A DNA stretch of 64,000 nucleotides. Source: DASQPA01 sp963757335. GTDB lineage: Bacteria; Acidobacteriota; Thermoanaerobaculia; Multivoradales; UBA5704. The stretch is from contig CAVWRJ010000013.1 in assembly GCA_963757335.1 (NCBI GenBank), forward strand, positions 434,001-498,000, written 5' to 3'. Shown one piece after another: positions 42,870 to 52,230 of this stretch (the stretch's first letter is position 1; each line of letters opens with the position of its first letter). A program made the translations under genes and the position numbers. Below the pieces are notes generated by a model that saw nothing but the letters and a program-made list of their open reading frames with translations, was not told the DNA's origin and did not search any database.

Positions 42870-43065
42870 CCGGCGAGTGTTCGGCGAGGAAGTCTTCGAG
42901 CCGCCGTAGCTGGAGCGGCTCGCGCCGCAACTCGTCCAGCGCTTTGAGATCCTCCAGGTCTTCGAGTCGCTCCAGCAACTCCCGGTACTCTTCGATGTCG
43001 ATGATCACGGCGACCGGTTTCCCATCGCGGACGACGATCTCTGGGGAGGTCGTTTGTGTCTTCAT
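42862..43065 (-). CDS. Phd/YefM family antitoxin
   Basis: 67 residues from ATG 43065. VVRDGKPVAVIIDIEEYREL is the Phd/YefM DNA-binding beta-alpha core; the acidic C-terminal tail is the toxin-binding region. First gene of the pair and overlapping the toxin by 8 bp, so the two are coupled and probably autorepressed. Confidence 0.9.
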   Translation of the reverse strand: MKTQTTSPEIVVRDGKPVAVIIDIEEYRELLERLEDLEDLKALDELRREPLQLRRLEDFLAEHSPDA

Positions 43066-43096
43066 AACCTTAAGTCTAGCAGTGGATCGGCTCTGA

Positions 43097-44404
43097 TCAC
43101 GCTCTCGTCTTCCGGCGCCAGAAGTAGATCGGCAGCCCGGCGACCAGCGCCAGCGCCCCGGCGAGGAGGTTGGTGACCGTGGCGCTGCTGAGGAAAACCA
43201 GGCAGACCAGGCAGGCGGCGAACGGGATGACCGGGCCGCCGGGGAGACGCAGGGTCTGGCGGTCGCTCCCCATCTTTAGGCGGAGAAACGGGACCGCCGC
43301 CGCCGTCCCCAGGTAGGAGGCGAGGCGGGCCACGACCGAGAGCGCCGCCAGGCCCACGAACGAGCCGGAGAGGGCGAGCGGCAGGGCGATGGCGCTCTGC
43401 ACGAGGATCGCCATCGCCGGGGTATGGAAGCGCGGATGGACCCAGGCGAGCGCCCGCGGCCCGAAGCCGTCCTCGGCGAGCGCGAAGAGGTAGCGCGGGC
43501 CGGTCAGCACGGTGTTGCTGTTGGTCCCCAGAATGGAGATCGCCCCGCCGACGGTCAGCAGCAGGCCCCCCAGAGAGCCCAGGAAGACGTGCGAGGCGTC
43601 GGCGAGCGGGGTCGCCGAGTGGGCGAGGCCGGGGAGGATCCCCAGCGCCACCCACTGCACGGCGGTGTAGAGCAGGGTGACGATGACGATCTGGGCGAGG
43701 AGGGCGAAGGGGACGTCGCGCCGCGGGTTCTTGAACTCTCCGGCGGGAGCGGCGGTGTTCTCGAAGCCGGCGTAGGCGTAGAGGAGAAGGAGCGCCGCCT
43801 CGCCCAGGTGCCCGTTGCCGGCCGGGGTTTGCAGTACCTTCGCCGCCGAGGCGTAGAACACCCCCACCCCGACGAAGAGCAGGAGAGGCAGGATCTTGAA
43901 GATGGCGAGGAGAACCGCCGTCCGCGCGCCGAAGCGGACGCCCACGATGTTGATCCACGTCAGCACCGCGAGCGAGACGACGATGACGAGCCCCCGCCCC
44001 CAGCCCGTGCCAGCCGCAGGCCAGAGGTAGGTCAGGGCCTGGGCGAAGGCGGCCGAGAGCGACGCCACCGACGCCACCCGGGCGAGCCAGGTCATCCACC
44101 CCACCTCGAAGCCGACCAGGTTCCCGAAGGCCGTGCGGGCATAGAGATAGGCGCTCCCCGGCCCGTCGAAGTGACTCCCCGCCTCGGCGAAGCAGAGGAC
44201 CAGAAGGAGCACCGCCGCCCCGGCAGCGACCACCGCCCAGACGCTCGCCCAACCCAGGATGAGGGCGGCCGCCGCCGGCAGGAGGTAGACGCCGCTCCCC
44301 ACGACATCGTTCAAAGCCAGGCCGACGATCTCCCAGCGTGACACCGCGCGCTCGAGCCCGGCGCCCCCCTGCGGCTCGGAGGCATCGAAGCCGATGCGGC
44401 TCAT
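43097..44404 (-). CDS. APC family amino acid permease (downstream paralogue)
   Basis: 435 residues from ATG 44404; a minus-strand frame running on to 45022 lacks sense upstream of this ATG. Twelve predicted membrane helices. First helix has the substrate-binding VGSGVYLLPAAAA motif, and the sixth carries LLYAYAGFENTAAPAGEFKN, both as in APC transporters. Start overlaps the stop of the next permease by four bases (ATGA). The two proteins are strongly similar over their length, so this is a tandem duplication. Substrate unknown. Confidence 0.93.
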   Translation of the reverse strand: MSRIGFDASEPQGGAGLERAVSRWEIVGLALNDVVGSGVYLLPAAAALILGWASVWAVVAAGAAVLLLVLCFAEAGSHFDGPGSAYLYARTAFGNLVGFEVGWMTWLARVASVASLSAAFAQALTYLWPAAGTGWGRGLVIVVSLAVLTWINIVGVRFGARTAVLLAIFKILPLLLFVGVGVFYASAAKVLQTPAGNGHLGEAALLLLYAYAGFENTAAPAGEFKNPRRDVPFALLAQIVIVTLLYTAVQWVALGILPGLAHSATPLADASHVFLGSLGGLLLTVGGAISILGTNSNTVLTGPRYLFALAEDGFGPRALAWVHPRFHTPAMAILVQSAIALPLALSGSFVGLAALSVVARLASYLGTAAAVPFLRLKMGSDRQTLRLPGGPVIPFAACLVCLVFLSSATVTNLLAGALALVAGLPIYFWRRKTRA

Positions 44405-45741
44405 CGCATTGCCTGCGAGGCCGCGGGGACCTCGGGGTCGGAGATCGGTGGGAGGGGGGGGCGGCGCAAGAAGTAGAGGACGAAGCCGACGGCGACCGCG
44501 GCGGCGCCAGCCACGACGTCGGCGCGGGTCGCGCTCCGGGCCAGGGCGATGCAGAGCAGGCCGGCAGCGATCGGGATCACCGGGCCGCCGGGAAGGCGAA
44601 AGCCGGCCGGCTCCCCCGACAACCCCTCCACCGACGCCAGCTTCCGGCGGAGCACCGGCACCGCGGCGGCCGTCCCCACGTAGGTGGCGATGAGGGCGAG
44701 CATGGAGGTCGAGGCGAGCCGGGCGAAGGAGCCGGTCAGGGCGAGCGGCAAGGCGATCGCGCTCTGCACGAGGATCGCCGCTGCCGGGGTGTGGAAGCGC
44801 GGGTGGATCCGCGCCAGGAAGGCGGGGCCGAAGCCGTCCCGGGTGAGGGCGAAGACGTAACGCGGCCCAGCCAGCACCTGGTTGCCGTTGGTGCCGAGGA
44901 TGGACATCACCGAGCCGAGAGCGAGGAGCGTGCCGCCCCAGGGGCCGAGGAACAGTCGGGCGGCATCGGCGAGCGGGGTCTTCGAATGGGCGAGATCGGG
45001 GAGGGTGCCCAGGGCCACCCACTGGACGGCGAAGTAGAGGAGCGTGACGATGACGATCTGGGCGAGGAGGGCGAAGACGACGTTCTTCCTTGGATCCTTG
45101 TACTCGCCGGCCGGTGCCGCGGTGTTCTCGAATCCCGAGTAGGCGAAGAGGAGGAGGAGAATCCCGGCGGGGACGTTGCCGTCCGTCGCCCGCGCCGCGG
45201 CCGCCCGCGCCGGCGAGGCATAGGCGAGGCCGGCGGCGATGAAGAGGACCAGGGGGACGATTTTGAGGATGGTCAAGGTGACCGCCGTCCGCGCTCCCGA
45301 GCGCACCCCGACGACGTTCGCCAGGGTGAGAGCGAGGAGGGGGAGGACGACCGCCAGAGCCCGCGGCGCCCCGCCGGCCGTCGCCGGCCAGAAGTAGGAG
45401 AGGGCCTGGGCGAAGCCGGCCGAGAGCGCCGCCGAGGCGGCGACGCTCGACAGCCAGGTGACCCAGCCCACCTGGAAGCCGACGAGGTCGCCGAAGGCCA
45501 CCCGGGTGTAGAGGTAGGCACCGCCCGCCCGGTCGAAGTGGCTCGCCGCCTCGGCGAAGCAGAGGACGACCAAAAAGACCGCCAACCCCGCCGCGAGGAC
45601 CGCCCAGAGGCTCGCCGCCCCCATCGCCGCCGCGGCCGCCGCCGGCAGCAGGTAGACGCCGCTCCCCACGACGTTGTTCAAGGCGAGGGCGACGATCTGC
45701 CAGCGCGACACGGCGCGCTCTAGAGTGGGGGCGGCGCTCAT
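44401..45741 (-). CDS. APC family amino acid permease (upstream paralogue)
   Basis: 446 residues from ATG 45741 with a weak site; a frame extending to 45972 is not supported. Twelve predicted membrane helices with NVVGSGVYLLPAAAAAAMGA in helix 1 and LLFAYSGFENTAAPAGEYKD in helix 6, almost the same as in the downstream permease. It is the first gene of a two-gene operon divergent from the AlbA-type gene, with about 115 bp between them. Amino acid:proton symport or exchange across the inner membrane is the likely role. Confidence 0.93.
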   Translation of the reverse strand: MSAAPTLERAVSRWQIVALALNNVVGSGVYLLPAAAAAAMGAASLWAVLAAGLAVFLVVLCFAEAASHFDRAGGAYLYTRVAFGDLVGFQVGWVTWLSSVAASAALSAGFAQALSYFWPATAGGAPRALAVVLPLLALTLANVVGVRSGARTAVTLTILKIVPLVLFIAAGLAYASPARAAAARATDGNVPAGILLLLFAYSGFENTAAPAGEYKDPRKNVVFALLAQIVIVTLLYFAVQWVALGTLPDLAHSKTPLADAARLFLGPWGGTLLALGSVMSILGTNGNQVLAGPRYVFALTRDGFGPAFLARIHPRFHTPAAAILVQSAIALPLALTGSFARLASTSMLALIATYVGTAAAVPVLRRKLASVEGLSGEPAGFRLPGGPVIPIAAGLLCIALARSATRADVVAGAAAVAVGFVLYFLRRPPLPPISDPEVPAASQAMR

Positions 45742-45856
45742 GGGATCTCCCGGGTTCCGAGGTATTCGGGAGGAGTATAGCGGTCCCGGGGAGTCTGTTA
45801 CGCTTACGCTCCCGCCGGGCGCTTCGCGAGCCGGCCGGATTCTCGAAATCAAAGAC

Positions 45857-47083
45857 ATGCTCAAGACGGAACTGCTGGAAATCCTGCGCAACGGGGAGAG
45901 CTCAGGGGTCGAGTTCAAGCTCGACACGATCGACAACCGCGTCTTGGCCAAGGAGTTGGTCGCCTTTGCCAACTTTCAAGGCGGCGCCGTGCTTCTCGGC
46001 GTGGCGGATGATGGGACGGTCCGCGGTATCGAGCGGTCGAGGCTCGAAGAGTGGGTGATGACCGCTTGCCGCGACAAGGTCAGGCCAGAGCTCATTCCTT
46101 ACTTCGAGGTTCTCAAGGACGTCGAGCCCGGCAAGGACGTGGCCGTGGTACGGGTGGACCGTGGCTGGTCCGTGCATCATGTCTGGCACGATCATCACCG
46201 AACGTATTACATCCGGGTGGGCACCCGGAGCACCGAGGCCAGTCAGGAGGAGCTCGAAAGACTTTTCCAGCAACGCGGCGGCTTCCGGGTGGAGCTGCGC
46301 CCCGTCTCCGGCTCCGGCCTGGACGACCTCGACCGACGACGTCTACGCGATTACTTCGAGCGTGTCCGGCAGCAGAAGGCTGCTGAAGAGGATGAGGAGT
46401 GGCGAGAGCTGCTCTTGAATACCGAGTTGCTCAGTGACGAAGGTCCGAATCGACCCTGTACCGTAGCGGCTCTCCTACTCTTTGGAAAGAACCCGAACCG
46501 ATTTCTGCCCCAGGCAGGAATCGACGCGGTCGCCTATCCGGGCCGCGAGAAAGATTATGCCGCAAGGGAGCGGGCGAGCCTGCGCGGCCCCCTCACGCCT
46601 TTCTTCGATGCACGAGCCGAGCTCGTGGAGAACGGGGTCGTCGAGGAGGCCGTCGCCTTCGTGCGGCGCAACACAGGAGTGAGCGCACGGCTGGAGGCGG
46701 GAGCAAGGAGAGTCGAGGTTCGCGACTATCCGGAGGACGCGGTTCGCGAAACGATTGTGAATGCCCTTGTCCATCGCGACTACCTGCTCTCCGCCACGGA
46801 CGTCGAGCTCTCGATCTATGAGGACCGTCTCGAGGTCATCTCCCCAGGCCAGCTCCCGAATGGCATCAACCCCGAGCGGATGCGGACGGGCTGCCGGGCT
46901 GCCCGCAATCAACTGCTCAAGGACGTGATGCGAGATTATGGCTACCTCGAGCACATGGGGATGGGAGTGCCGCGCAAGATCGTCAAGTCGATGCGGGAGC
47001 ACAACGGCACGGAGCCGGACCTCGTCGAGGACGGCGAACGCTTCCTCGTGCGGTTGTGGAAGACACTTCCCGTATCGCCCTGA
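45857..47083 (+). CDS. ATP-binding protein with AlbA-type domain
   Basis: 408 residues from ATG 45857, the only start consistent with the conserved first residues. The N-terminal domain (SGVEFKLDTIDNRVLAKELV, AFANFQGGAVLLGVADDG) is the Schlafen/AlbA_2 domain. The C-terminal half is a GHKL-type ATPase-like region with VRETIVNALVHRDYLL, SIYEDRLEVISPGQLPNGIN and YLEHMGMGVPRKIVKSM. This architecture is widespread and variously linked to transcription regulation or defence; function is not certain. GC content is somewhat lower and codon use less biased than its neighbours, hinting at horizontal origin. Confidence 0.9.
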   Translation: MLKTELLEILRNGESSGVEFKLDTIDNRVLAKELVAFANFQGGAVLLGVADDGTVRGIERSRLEEWVMTACRDKVRPELIPYFEVLKDVEPGKDVAVVRVDRGWSVHHVWHDHHRTYYIRVGTRSTEASQEELERLFQQRGGFRVELRPVSGSGLDDLDRRRLRDYFERVRQQKAAEEDEEWRELLLNTELLSDEGPNRPCTVAALLLFGKNPNRFLPQAGIDAVAYPGREKDYAARERASLRGPLTPFFDARAELVENGVVEEAVAFVRRNTGVSARLEAGARRVEVRDYPEDAVRETIVNALVHRDYLLSATDVELSIYEDRLEVISPGQLPNGINPERMRTGCRAARNQLLKDVMRDYGYLEHMGMGVPRKIVKSMREHNGTEPDLVEDGERFLVRLWKTLPVSP

Positions 47084-47103
47084 AGTCTCCGCCCAAAGGG
47101 AGC

Positions 47104-47144
47104 CTAAAAAAAACCGCCCCGGGAGGCCGAAGCCTCGCCGGGGC
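47104..47144 (-). terminator. Intrinsic terminator of the Calx-beta gene
   Basis: GCCCCGG and GAGGC (47116-47127) pair with GCCTC and CCGGGGC (47132-47144), 12 bp with one bulged G and a CGAA tetraloop. On the minus strand the stem is followed by eight U residues (the A run 47106-47113), a textbook intrinsic terminator. Confidence 0.85.
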
Positions 47145-47166
47145 CGGTCGAGCTGACGTTTCTTCC

Positions 47167-49053
47167 TTACTGGCAGGTCGCGAACGTGCCGGTGTCGTTG
47201 ACCGAGGGCGCCGCCAGGCCGTAGGGGTTCGAGTAGGTCTTGACGAGACCGGTATGAGTGTCCGTCACCTCGACCGAGAAGCCGACGTTGGTCGTCGCGG
47301 CGTAGAAGACCCAGTAGCTGTTGAAGCCGCTGCAGGCGTCGAGCACCTTGACCAGCATCTCGGTGTTGTCGGCGCTGAAGAACCAGAAGGCGCCCGAGTT
47401 GGCGTTGAGCTTCGTCGTGTGGCCGGGGCCGGTCTGGCCGTCGCCGGTCCGCCAGGTGACCCGCACCCGGAAGCGGTCGCCCGCCGTGCAGAGAGTGGTG
47501 TCGTCGTCCGTGCAGGACGAGGTGTCGCCGTTCTTGTCGAGCAGGAAGAGGGTCGAGGTCTTGCCCTCGCCCAGGGTGGCACCGCTGGGGTTCTGAAGGG
47601 TCAGGCGGACAGTCCTGCCACTCCCCTTGGGGTTGGCGAAGGTGTGAACCTCGAAGGTCTTCGCGCCCTCCTGGTCGGGGCTCCAGGTCAGGGTACCGGT
47701 GGTCGCCGTATAGTCGGTCCCGGCGAGCCCGCTGCCGTCGCTCGTCGTGTACTGGACCGAAGCGGCGCCGGCGTGGCCCGCGCTGCGCTCGACCGTGATC
47801 GTCGCGGTGTCGCCCGCGACCACCTGGAACGAGTCGGCCTCGAACTTGATCGTGCCGGGGTTGCCGCCCGGGCCGCCCGGCGGGCCGGGGGGATGGTCCT
47901 CGTGGCCCGGGCCGCCGATCGAGAGGAGCGCCACCCTGTGCTCCTGGGCGATCGTGGCGCCGCCCTGCGGGTTGGCGACGAGGAGCTTGACGGTGCCCGC
48001 GCCGTTGGGGAGGAGGGGCACGAAGAAGGTCTTCGTGCTCTCGTCGCCGGCCGCCCAGCTGAGGATGCCGGAGGTAGGAGAGTAGTCCTTGCCCGCCAGC
48101 GCCGTGCCGTCGATCGTCGTGTAGCCGACCGCGACCGCTCCAGCCGCGCTGCCCGAGCGCTCGACCGTGATCACCGCCTCGCCGGCCGAGGAGACGGCGA
48201 CATAGTCGTTTTCGTCGAAGCCGAGAACGCCCGCCCCACCGCCGCCACCGTCCCCGCCACCGCTCCCGGCGGGAAGGACGAGGATCGCCGTACCGCGGGT
48301 GGCGAAGATGGTGGCGCCGCCGGTCGGGTTGGCGAGGGCGAGCTGGATGGTCCGGCCGCCGCTCGTGGGCGACGGGAGGAGAGTGACGTTGAAGGTCTTG
48401 GCCGCGACATCACCGTTGACCCAGGAGAGGGTTCCCGAGGTGGGGACGAAATCGACTCCCGCCACCGCCGTACCGGCGGTCGCGCTGTAGCCGACGGTCA
48501 CCGCGCCCGTCCCGCCCTCCGTCCGCTCGACATTCACGGTGACCACCGTCGTGCCCGCCGGAATCGTGAAGCTCGGCTCGTCGAAGCGAAAAACGCCGGG
48601 ATGGCTGTCGCCACCGCCACCGCCGCCGCTCCCCCCGGGGAGGACGAGGGTCGCCGTACCGCGGGTGGCGAAGATCGTGGCGCCACCGGTCGGATCAAAG
48701 AGCGCGAGTTGGATGGTCTTGCCGGCGCTTCCGGAGGGCGGCAACAGGGTGACGTTGAAAGTCTGGGTCGCCTGGTCCCCGTTGGCCCAGGAGAGAATGC
48801 CGGACGTGGGGACGAAGTCGGTGCCCGCCACCGCCGTGCCGGCGGTCGCGCGGTAGCCGACCGAGACCGCGCCGGTGCCGCCGCTCGAACGCTCGACCCG
48901 GACGGTCACGACCGTGGTGCCCGCCGGGATGGTGAAGCTCGGTTCGTCGAACCGGAAGACACCGGGGCCGCTGTCCGTCGCCTGGGCCCGGCCGGCGAAC
49001 GCCGGCAGGAGCAGGAAGGTCGCCATCGCCAGGATGGCCTTCAGGGTTCTCAT
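47167..49053 (-). CDS. Secreted Calx-beta protein with the shared C-terminal domain
   Basis: 628 residues, ATG 49053. Signal peptide (LKAILAMATFLLLPAFAGRA), then four Calx-beta-like repeats of about 110 residues, each with VxVERSxG, VxYxTxxGTAxAGxDF and TSGxLSWxxGD (roughly residues 30-500). Linkers are Gly-rich. The last 110 residues are the shared C-terminal domain (LCTAGDRFRV, FWFFSADNTEML, VLDAC, terminal FATCQ), of the two-disulfide type. Calx-beta repeats bind calcium and occur in adhesins and matrix proteins, so a cell-surface adhesin is plausible. Long plus-strand frames antisense to it are ignored. Confidence 0.92.
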   Translation of the reverse strand: MRTLKAILAMATFLLLPAFAGRAQATDSGPGVFRFDEPSFTIPAGTTVVTVRVERSSGGTGAVSVGYRATAGTAVAGTDFVPTSGILSWANGDQATQTFNVTLLPPSGSAGKTIQLALFDPTGGATIFATRGTATLVLPGGSGGGGGGDSHPGVFRFDEPSFTIPAGTTVVTVNVERTEGGTGAVTVGYSATAGTAVAGVDFVPTSGTLSWVNGDVAAKTFNVTLLPSPTSGGRTIQLALANPTGGATIFATRGTAILVLPAGSGGGDGGGGGAGVLGFDENDYVAVSSAGEAVITVERSGSAAGAVAVGYTTIDGTALAGKDYSPTSGILSWAAGDESTKTFFVPLLPNGAGTVKLLVANPQGGATIAQEHRVALLSIGGPGHEDHPPGPPGGPGGNPGTIKFEADSFQVVAGDTATITVERSAGHAGAASVQYTTSDGSGLAGTDYTATTGTLTWSPDQEGAKTFEVHTFANPKGSGRTVRLTLQNPSGATLGEGKTSTLFLLDKNGDTSSCTDDDTTLCTAGDRFRVRVTWRTGDGQTGPGHTTKLNANSGAFWFFSADNTEMLVKVLDACSGFNSYWVFYAATTNVGFSVEVTDTHTGLVKTYSNPYGLAAPSVNDTGTFATCQ

Positions 49054-49138
49054 CGTAAGCCTCCTCTTAAAGAAAGTCGTCTGACTGAATTGGCGTCAGG
49101 ATAGAGGGGGCTGGATGAACGGAAGATGAAGACCGCGT

Positions 49139-50998
49139 TCAGGGAGCGTCCAGGGCCTCGCGGACCTTCTTGAACAGGGCTTCGGCGGCGAAGGGCTTGC
49201 CGAGGAAGTTGACCCCGGGCTGGAGCAGGCCGTGGTAGTGGATGACGCTCTCGCTGTAGCCGGAGACGAAGACCACCGGGATCGCTCCCAGGCGGGCGCG
49301 GACGCGCTCGGCGATCTCGGGGCCGGAGAGGCCGGGCATTACAACATCGGTCAAGAGGAGGTCGAAGGCCCGGCCGGCGCGCTCGACGGCGGCGAGCGCC
49401 TGGGTGCCGTCGGCCGCCACGGTCACCTCGTACCCTACCGATTCGAGGAGCCCGAGGGTCGACTCGCGGACCTCGGCGTTATCCTCGACGAGGAGGATGC
49501 GCTCGTCGCCGCCTAAAGCGGGAGCCGGTGTGCGGGTCTCCAGGACGACCCGGGGGAGCGCCTCCTTCGAGACCGGCAGATAGACCCGGAAGGTCGTCCC
49601 CTGGCCCGCTGCGCTCTCGGCCCAGACGTTGCCGCCGTTCTGCTTGACGATGCCGTAGATCGTGGCGAGCCCGAGGCCGCTGTTGCCGGCCCCCTCCTTG
49701 GTGGTGAAGAAGGGCTCGAAGATCTTGTCTGCTATCTCGGCGGGGATGCCCACCCCGGTGTCGGAGACCGAGAGGAGGACATAGTCGCCGGGGGTGGTCA
49801 CCGGCCGGCGCTCGCGGTCGGCCTCGGCGAAGGAGCGGTTGCCGGTCTCAATCGCCAGGCTCCCTCCGTCCGGCATGGCGTCGCGGGCGTTGACGACCAG
49901 ATTGATCAGGATCTGCTCGATCTGCGCCGGGTCCATCTTGACGTTCCAGAGCTCCGGGGCGAGCTGGGAGCTGAGGGCGATCCTCTCCCCCAGGTGCTGG
50001 CGGACGATCTTCTCCAGCCCGAGGACGAGCGGATTCAGGTTGACCACCTCGGGATGGATCGGCTGCCGGCGGCTGAAGGCGAGGAGGCGGCCGATGAGCG
50101 TCGAGGCGCGGTTGACCGAGCCGATGACGAGCCCCATCTTATCGGCCACCCGCTCGGGCGGCTGGGGCTTCCTCTGCACCAGCTCGCACTGGGAGCGGAT
50201 CGCCGCGAGATAGTTGTTGATGTCGTGCGCCAGGCCGCCGGCGAGCCGGCCCACCGCCTCCATCTTCTGGGCCTGGACAAGGTGCAGCTCGCGGTCTCGG
50301 AGGACCCCCTCGGCGCGCTGCCGCCGTGCCTCGAAGCGGCGGAAACCGAGGAAGGCGAGGACGACGATGCCGAGCCAGCCGGCGACGATGGCGCGCGAGT
50401 AGATCCGGAAGAGCCCGAGCCGATGGGCGAGTCGCCCCTCGGCCGCGGCGCGGAGAGCGGCCACCGCCACCACCAGGCGCCTGAAGGTGCGGTCGTCCTC
50501 GGCGTTCCCCTCGGAGCCCGGGCCCACCGCCTCGCCGCTCTCGGCGCTCTCATAGCTGGCCTGCCGCTTGAGGATCGACTCGGCGTAGGTCTGGAGGTCG
50601 CGCTCGATCGCCGCCGCCCGGGCGCGGAGAACCGGGTCGTCCGACGGCCGCAGCTGCCAGGGCCCCTCGATCCATGGCGGTTCGGCGGCATCGGCCAGCA
50701 CGGCATGGACGAGGGCGAGCGAGTGCTCGACGCCCTGCCAGATCTCCTGCTGGGGGATCGCCCGATCCCCTCCGACATAGCGCTCCAGGGCGAGGTGGGA
50801 GGCGGCGAGTCCGGCCTCGATCTCCGCGGCGGCGCGGACGAGGGCGAAATCCTCGGAGAGATGCCGCTCCCGTTGCGCGTCGCCACCCAAGAGAAGGAGG
50901 GTCGAGACGAGCCCGAGCCCAAGGAGGGCGAAAGCCGTCCAGCTCCCCGCCGGGCGGGGGGGCTGGAGCAGCGGCCGTGGGCCGGAGCTGGTGGTCAC
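49139..50998 (-). CDS. Membrane hybrid sensor histidine kinase
   Basis: 619 residues from ATG 50998, overlapping the regulator stop by four bases (ATGA). Two membrane helices (FALLGLGLVSTLLLLGG and AIVAGWLGIVVLAFLGF) flank a helical periplasmic sensor of about 165 residues. HisKA has the variant H-box LAHDINNYLAAIRSQCELVQ. HATPase boxes: NLVVNARDAMPDGG, SDTGVGIP, GNSGLGLATIYGIVKQ. A C-terminal receiver has LLLTDVVMPGLSG. Partner of the OmpR-type regulator just upstream. A kinase with its own receiver paired with a separate regulator suggests a branched or self-damping phosphorelay. Confidence 0.95.
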   Translation of the reverse strand: MTTSSGPRPLLQPPRPAGSWTAFALLGLGLVSTLLLLGGDAQRERHLSEDFALVRAAAEIEAGLAASHLALERYVGGDRAIPQQEIWQGVEHSLALVHAVLADAAEPPWIEGPWQLRPSDDPVLRARAAAIERDLQTYAESILKRQASYESAESGEAVGPGSEGNAEDDRTFRRLVVAVAALRAAAEGRLAHRLGLFRIYSRAIVAGWLGIVVLAFLGFRRFEARRQRAEGVLRDRELHLVQAQKMEAVGRLAGGLAHDINNYLAAIRSQCELVQRKPQPPERVADKMGLVIGSVNRASTLIGRLLAFSRRQPIHPEVVNLNPLVLGLEKIVRQHLGERIALSSQLAPELWNVKMDPAQIEQILINLVVNARDAMPDGGSLAIETGNRSFAEADRERRPVTTPGDYVLLSVSDTGVGIPAEIADKIFEPFFTTKEGAGNSGLGLATIYGIVKQNGGNVWAESAAGQGTTFRVYLPVSKEALPRVVLETRTPAPALGGDERILLVEDNAEVRESTLGLLESVGYEVTVAADGTQALAAVERAGRAFDLLLTDVVMPGLSGPEIAERVRARLGAIPVVFVSGYSESVIHYHGLLQPGVNFLGKPFAAEALFKKVREALDAP

Positions 50999-51672
50999 TC
51001 GCGGCGGTCCCGGAGCCGGTAGCCGACCCCCTTCAACGTCTGCAGCAGCTTCTCCTCGCGGTCGCCGTCGATCTTCCGGCGCAGGCGGTAGAGGATGACG
51101 TCGACGACGTTGCTCATGGCGTCGAAAGAGTCGTCCCAGACGTGCTCGGCGAGCTCGGTGCGGCTCACCACCTGCCCTTTTTTCGCGAGGAGGTATTCGA
51201 GGACGGCGAACTCCTTGGGCGAGAGCTCGATCGGCTCTCCAGCCACCCGCACGGCGTGGGCCCCGCGGTCCATCTCGACGTCGGCAGCCGAGAGGGAGGC
51301 GACGAGCGGCCGGACCCGCCGGCGGAGCAGGCTCCGGGAGCGGGCGAGCAGCTCGTCGAAGGCGAAAGGCTTGGTCAGATAGTCGTCGGCCCCGGTGTCG
51401 AGACCGCCCACCCGGTCGGCGAGGTCGGCCCGGCCGGTCAACATGAGCACCGGGGTATCGTTCCCCGCCGCCCGCCAGCGGCGCAGCAGCTCGATTCCCG
51501 ACGGCGCTGGGAGGGTCCAGTCGAGGATGACCAGGTCGTAGGCGTTGATCGCCATCTGCTCCTCGGCCTCGGTCCCCCGCCGCGCCAGGTCGACGGCATA
51601 TGACTCGTCGCGCAACCCCTCGACCAGGGCGTCGGCCAGCACCTCCTCGTCCTCGACGACCAGGATCCGCAT
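50995..51672 (-). CDS. OmpR-family response regulator
   Basis: 225 residues from ATG 51672. Receiver domain with acidic pair (VVEDEEVL), phospho-acceptor Asp51 in DLVILDWTLP, Thr/Lys switch residues (MLTGRAD, LTKPFAFDEL). C-terminal winged helix with ELSPKEFAVLEYLLAKKGQV and VVDVILYRLRRKI. First gene of a coupled operon with the hybrid kinase. Confidence 0.96.
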   Translation of the reverse strand: MRILVVEDEEVLADALVEGLRDESYAVDLARRGTEAEEQMAINAYDLVILDWTLPAPSGIELLRRWRAAGNDTPVLMLTGRADLADRVGGLDTGADDYLTKPFAFDELLARSRSLLRRRVRPLVASLSAADVEMDRGAHAVRVAGEPIELSPKEFAVLEYLLAKKGQVVSRTELAEHVWDDSFDAMSNVVDVILYRLRRKIDGDREEKLLQTLKGVGYRLRDRRE

Positions 51673-51722
51673 GATTCGGGCTCTCCAGTAAGAGCCCTCA
51701 TTCTACAGGTAGGACTTCCCGA

Positions 51723-52190
51723 TCAATTGACGGGCAAATCGTCTTCCGGCGCCAGCGGCCCGGGCTCCGACGCCGGCCAGAGCCGCACGGCTCGCTTCCG
51801 GGTGACGGTGAGCTCCGCGCCCTCCACCCACTCGCCGCCCATCATCACGAGCTGGTCGCCGAAGCGGGCAGAGTGGTACTCGGCCTCGCTCGGGGAGCGC
51901 TCGGTCCAGTACCAGCTCGCGAAGTCCTCCCAGCCGGTGGACTTAAAGAGCCGCTTGATCTCGCCCGTCTCAGGGTCCACGAACTTCAGGTCGACGTCCT
52001 GGCCGAGGAAGTTGCCGCCGAGCTCCAGGGCTTCGGCGACCTGGCGGTCGCCGAAGACGACCAGATCCCAGTCGTCCCCCGCCACAGCTTTCTCGTTGGC
52101 CCGGGAGCCGCAGAGCCAGATCGACGAGATCGCGCCAAATCTCGCCACGAGTTGCTGAAGGTTTTTCTCGATTTGGGGTTCGACGATCAT
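51723..52190 (-). CDS. Nucleotidyltransferase-domain protein (MNT-like)
   Basis: 155 residues from ATG 52190, chosen for AAAGGA 7 bases upstream; TTG 52208 is an alternative. LCGSRANEKAVAGDDWDLVV carries the GSRA...DxD signature of Pol-beta-type nucleotidyltransferases, with a further DLKFVD acidic residue. Small minimal nucleotidyltransferases often pair with HEPN proteins as a toxin-antitoxin module, but no HEPN gene adjoins. The C-terminal half has no recognised domain. Confidence 0.8.
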   Translation of the reverse strand: MIVEPQIEKNLQQLVARFGAISSIWLCGSRANEKAVAGDDWDLVVFGDRQVAEALELGGNFLGQDVDLKFVDPETGEIKRLFKSTGWEDFASWYWTERSPSEAEYHSARFGDQLVMMGGEWVEGAELTVTRKRAVRLWPASEPGPLAPEDDLPVN

Positions 52191-52230
52191 CGCCAAGTCC
52201 TTTGACAACCGGACTATACATCGAAGCCAC

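Noticed and set aside
47056..49104. A 682-residue plus-strand frame antisense to the Calx-beta gene
   Set aside because: Composition is Arg/Gly/Glu-rich noise without domains; the minus-strand gene has signal peptide, repeats and terminator.
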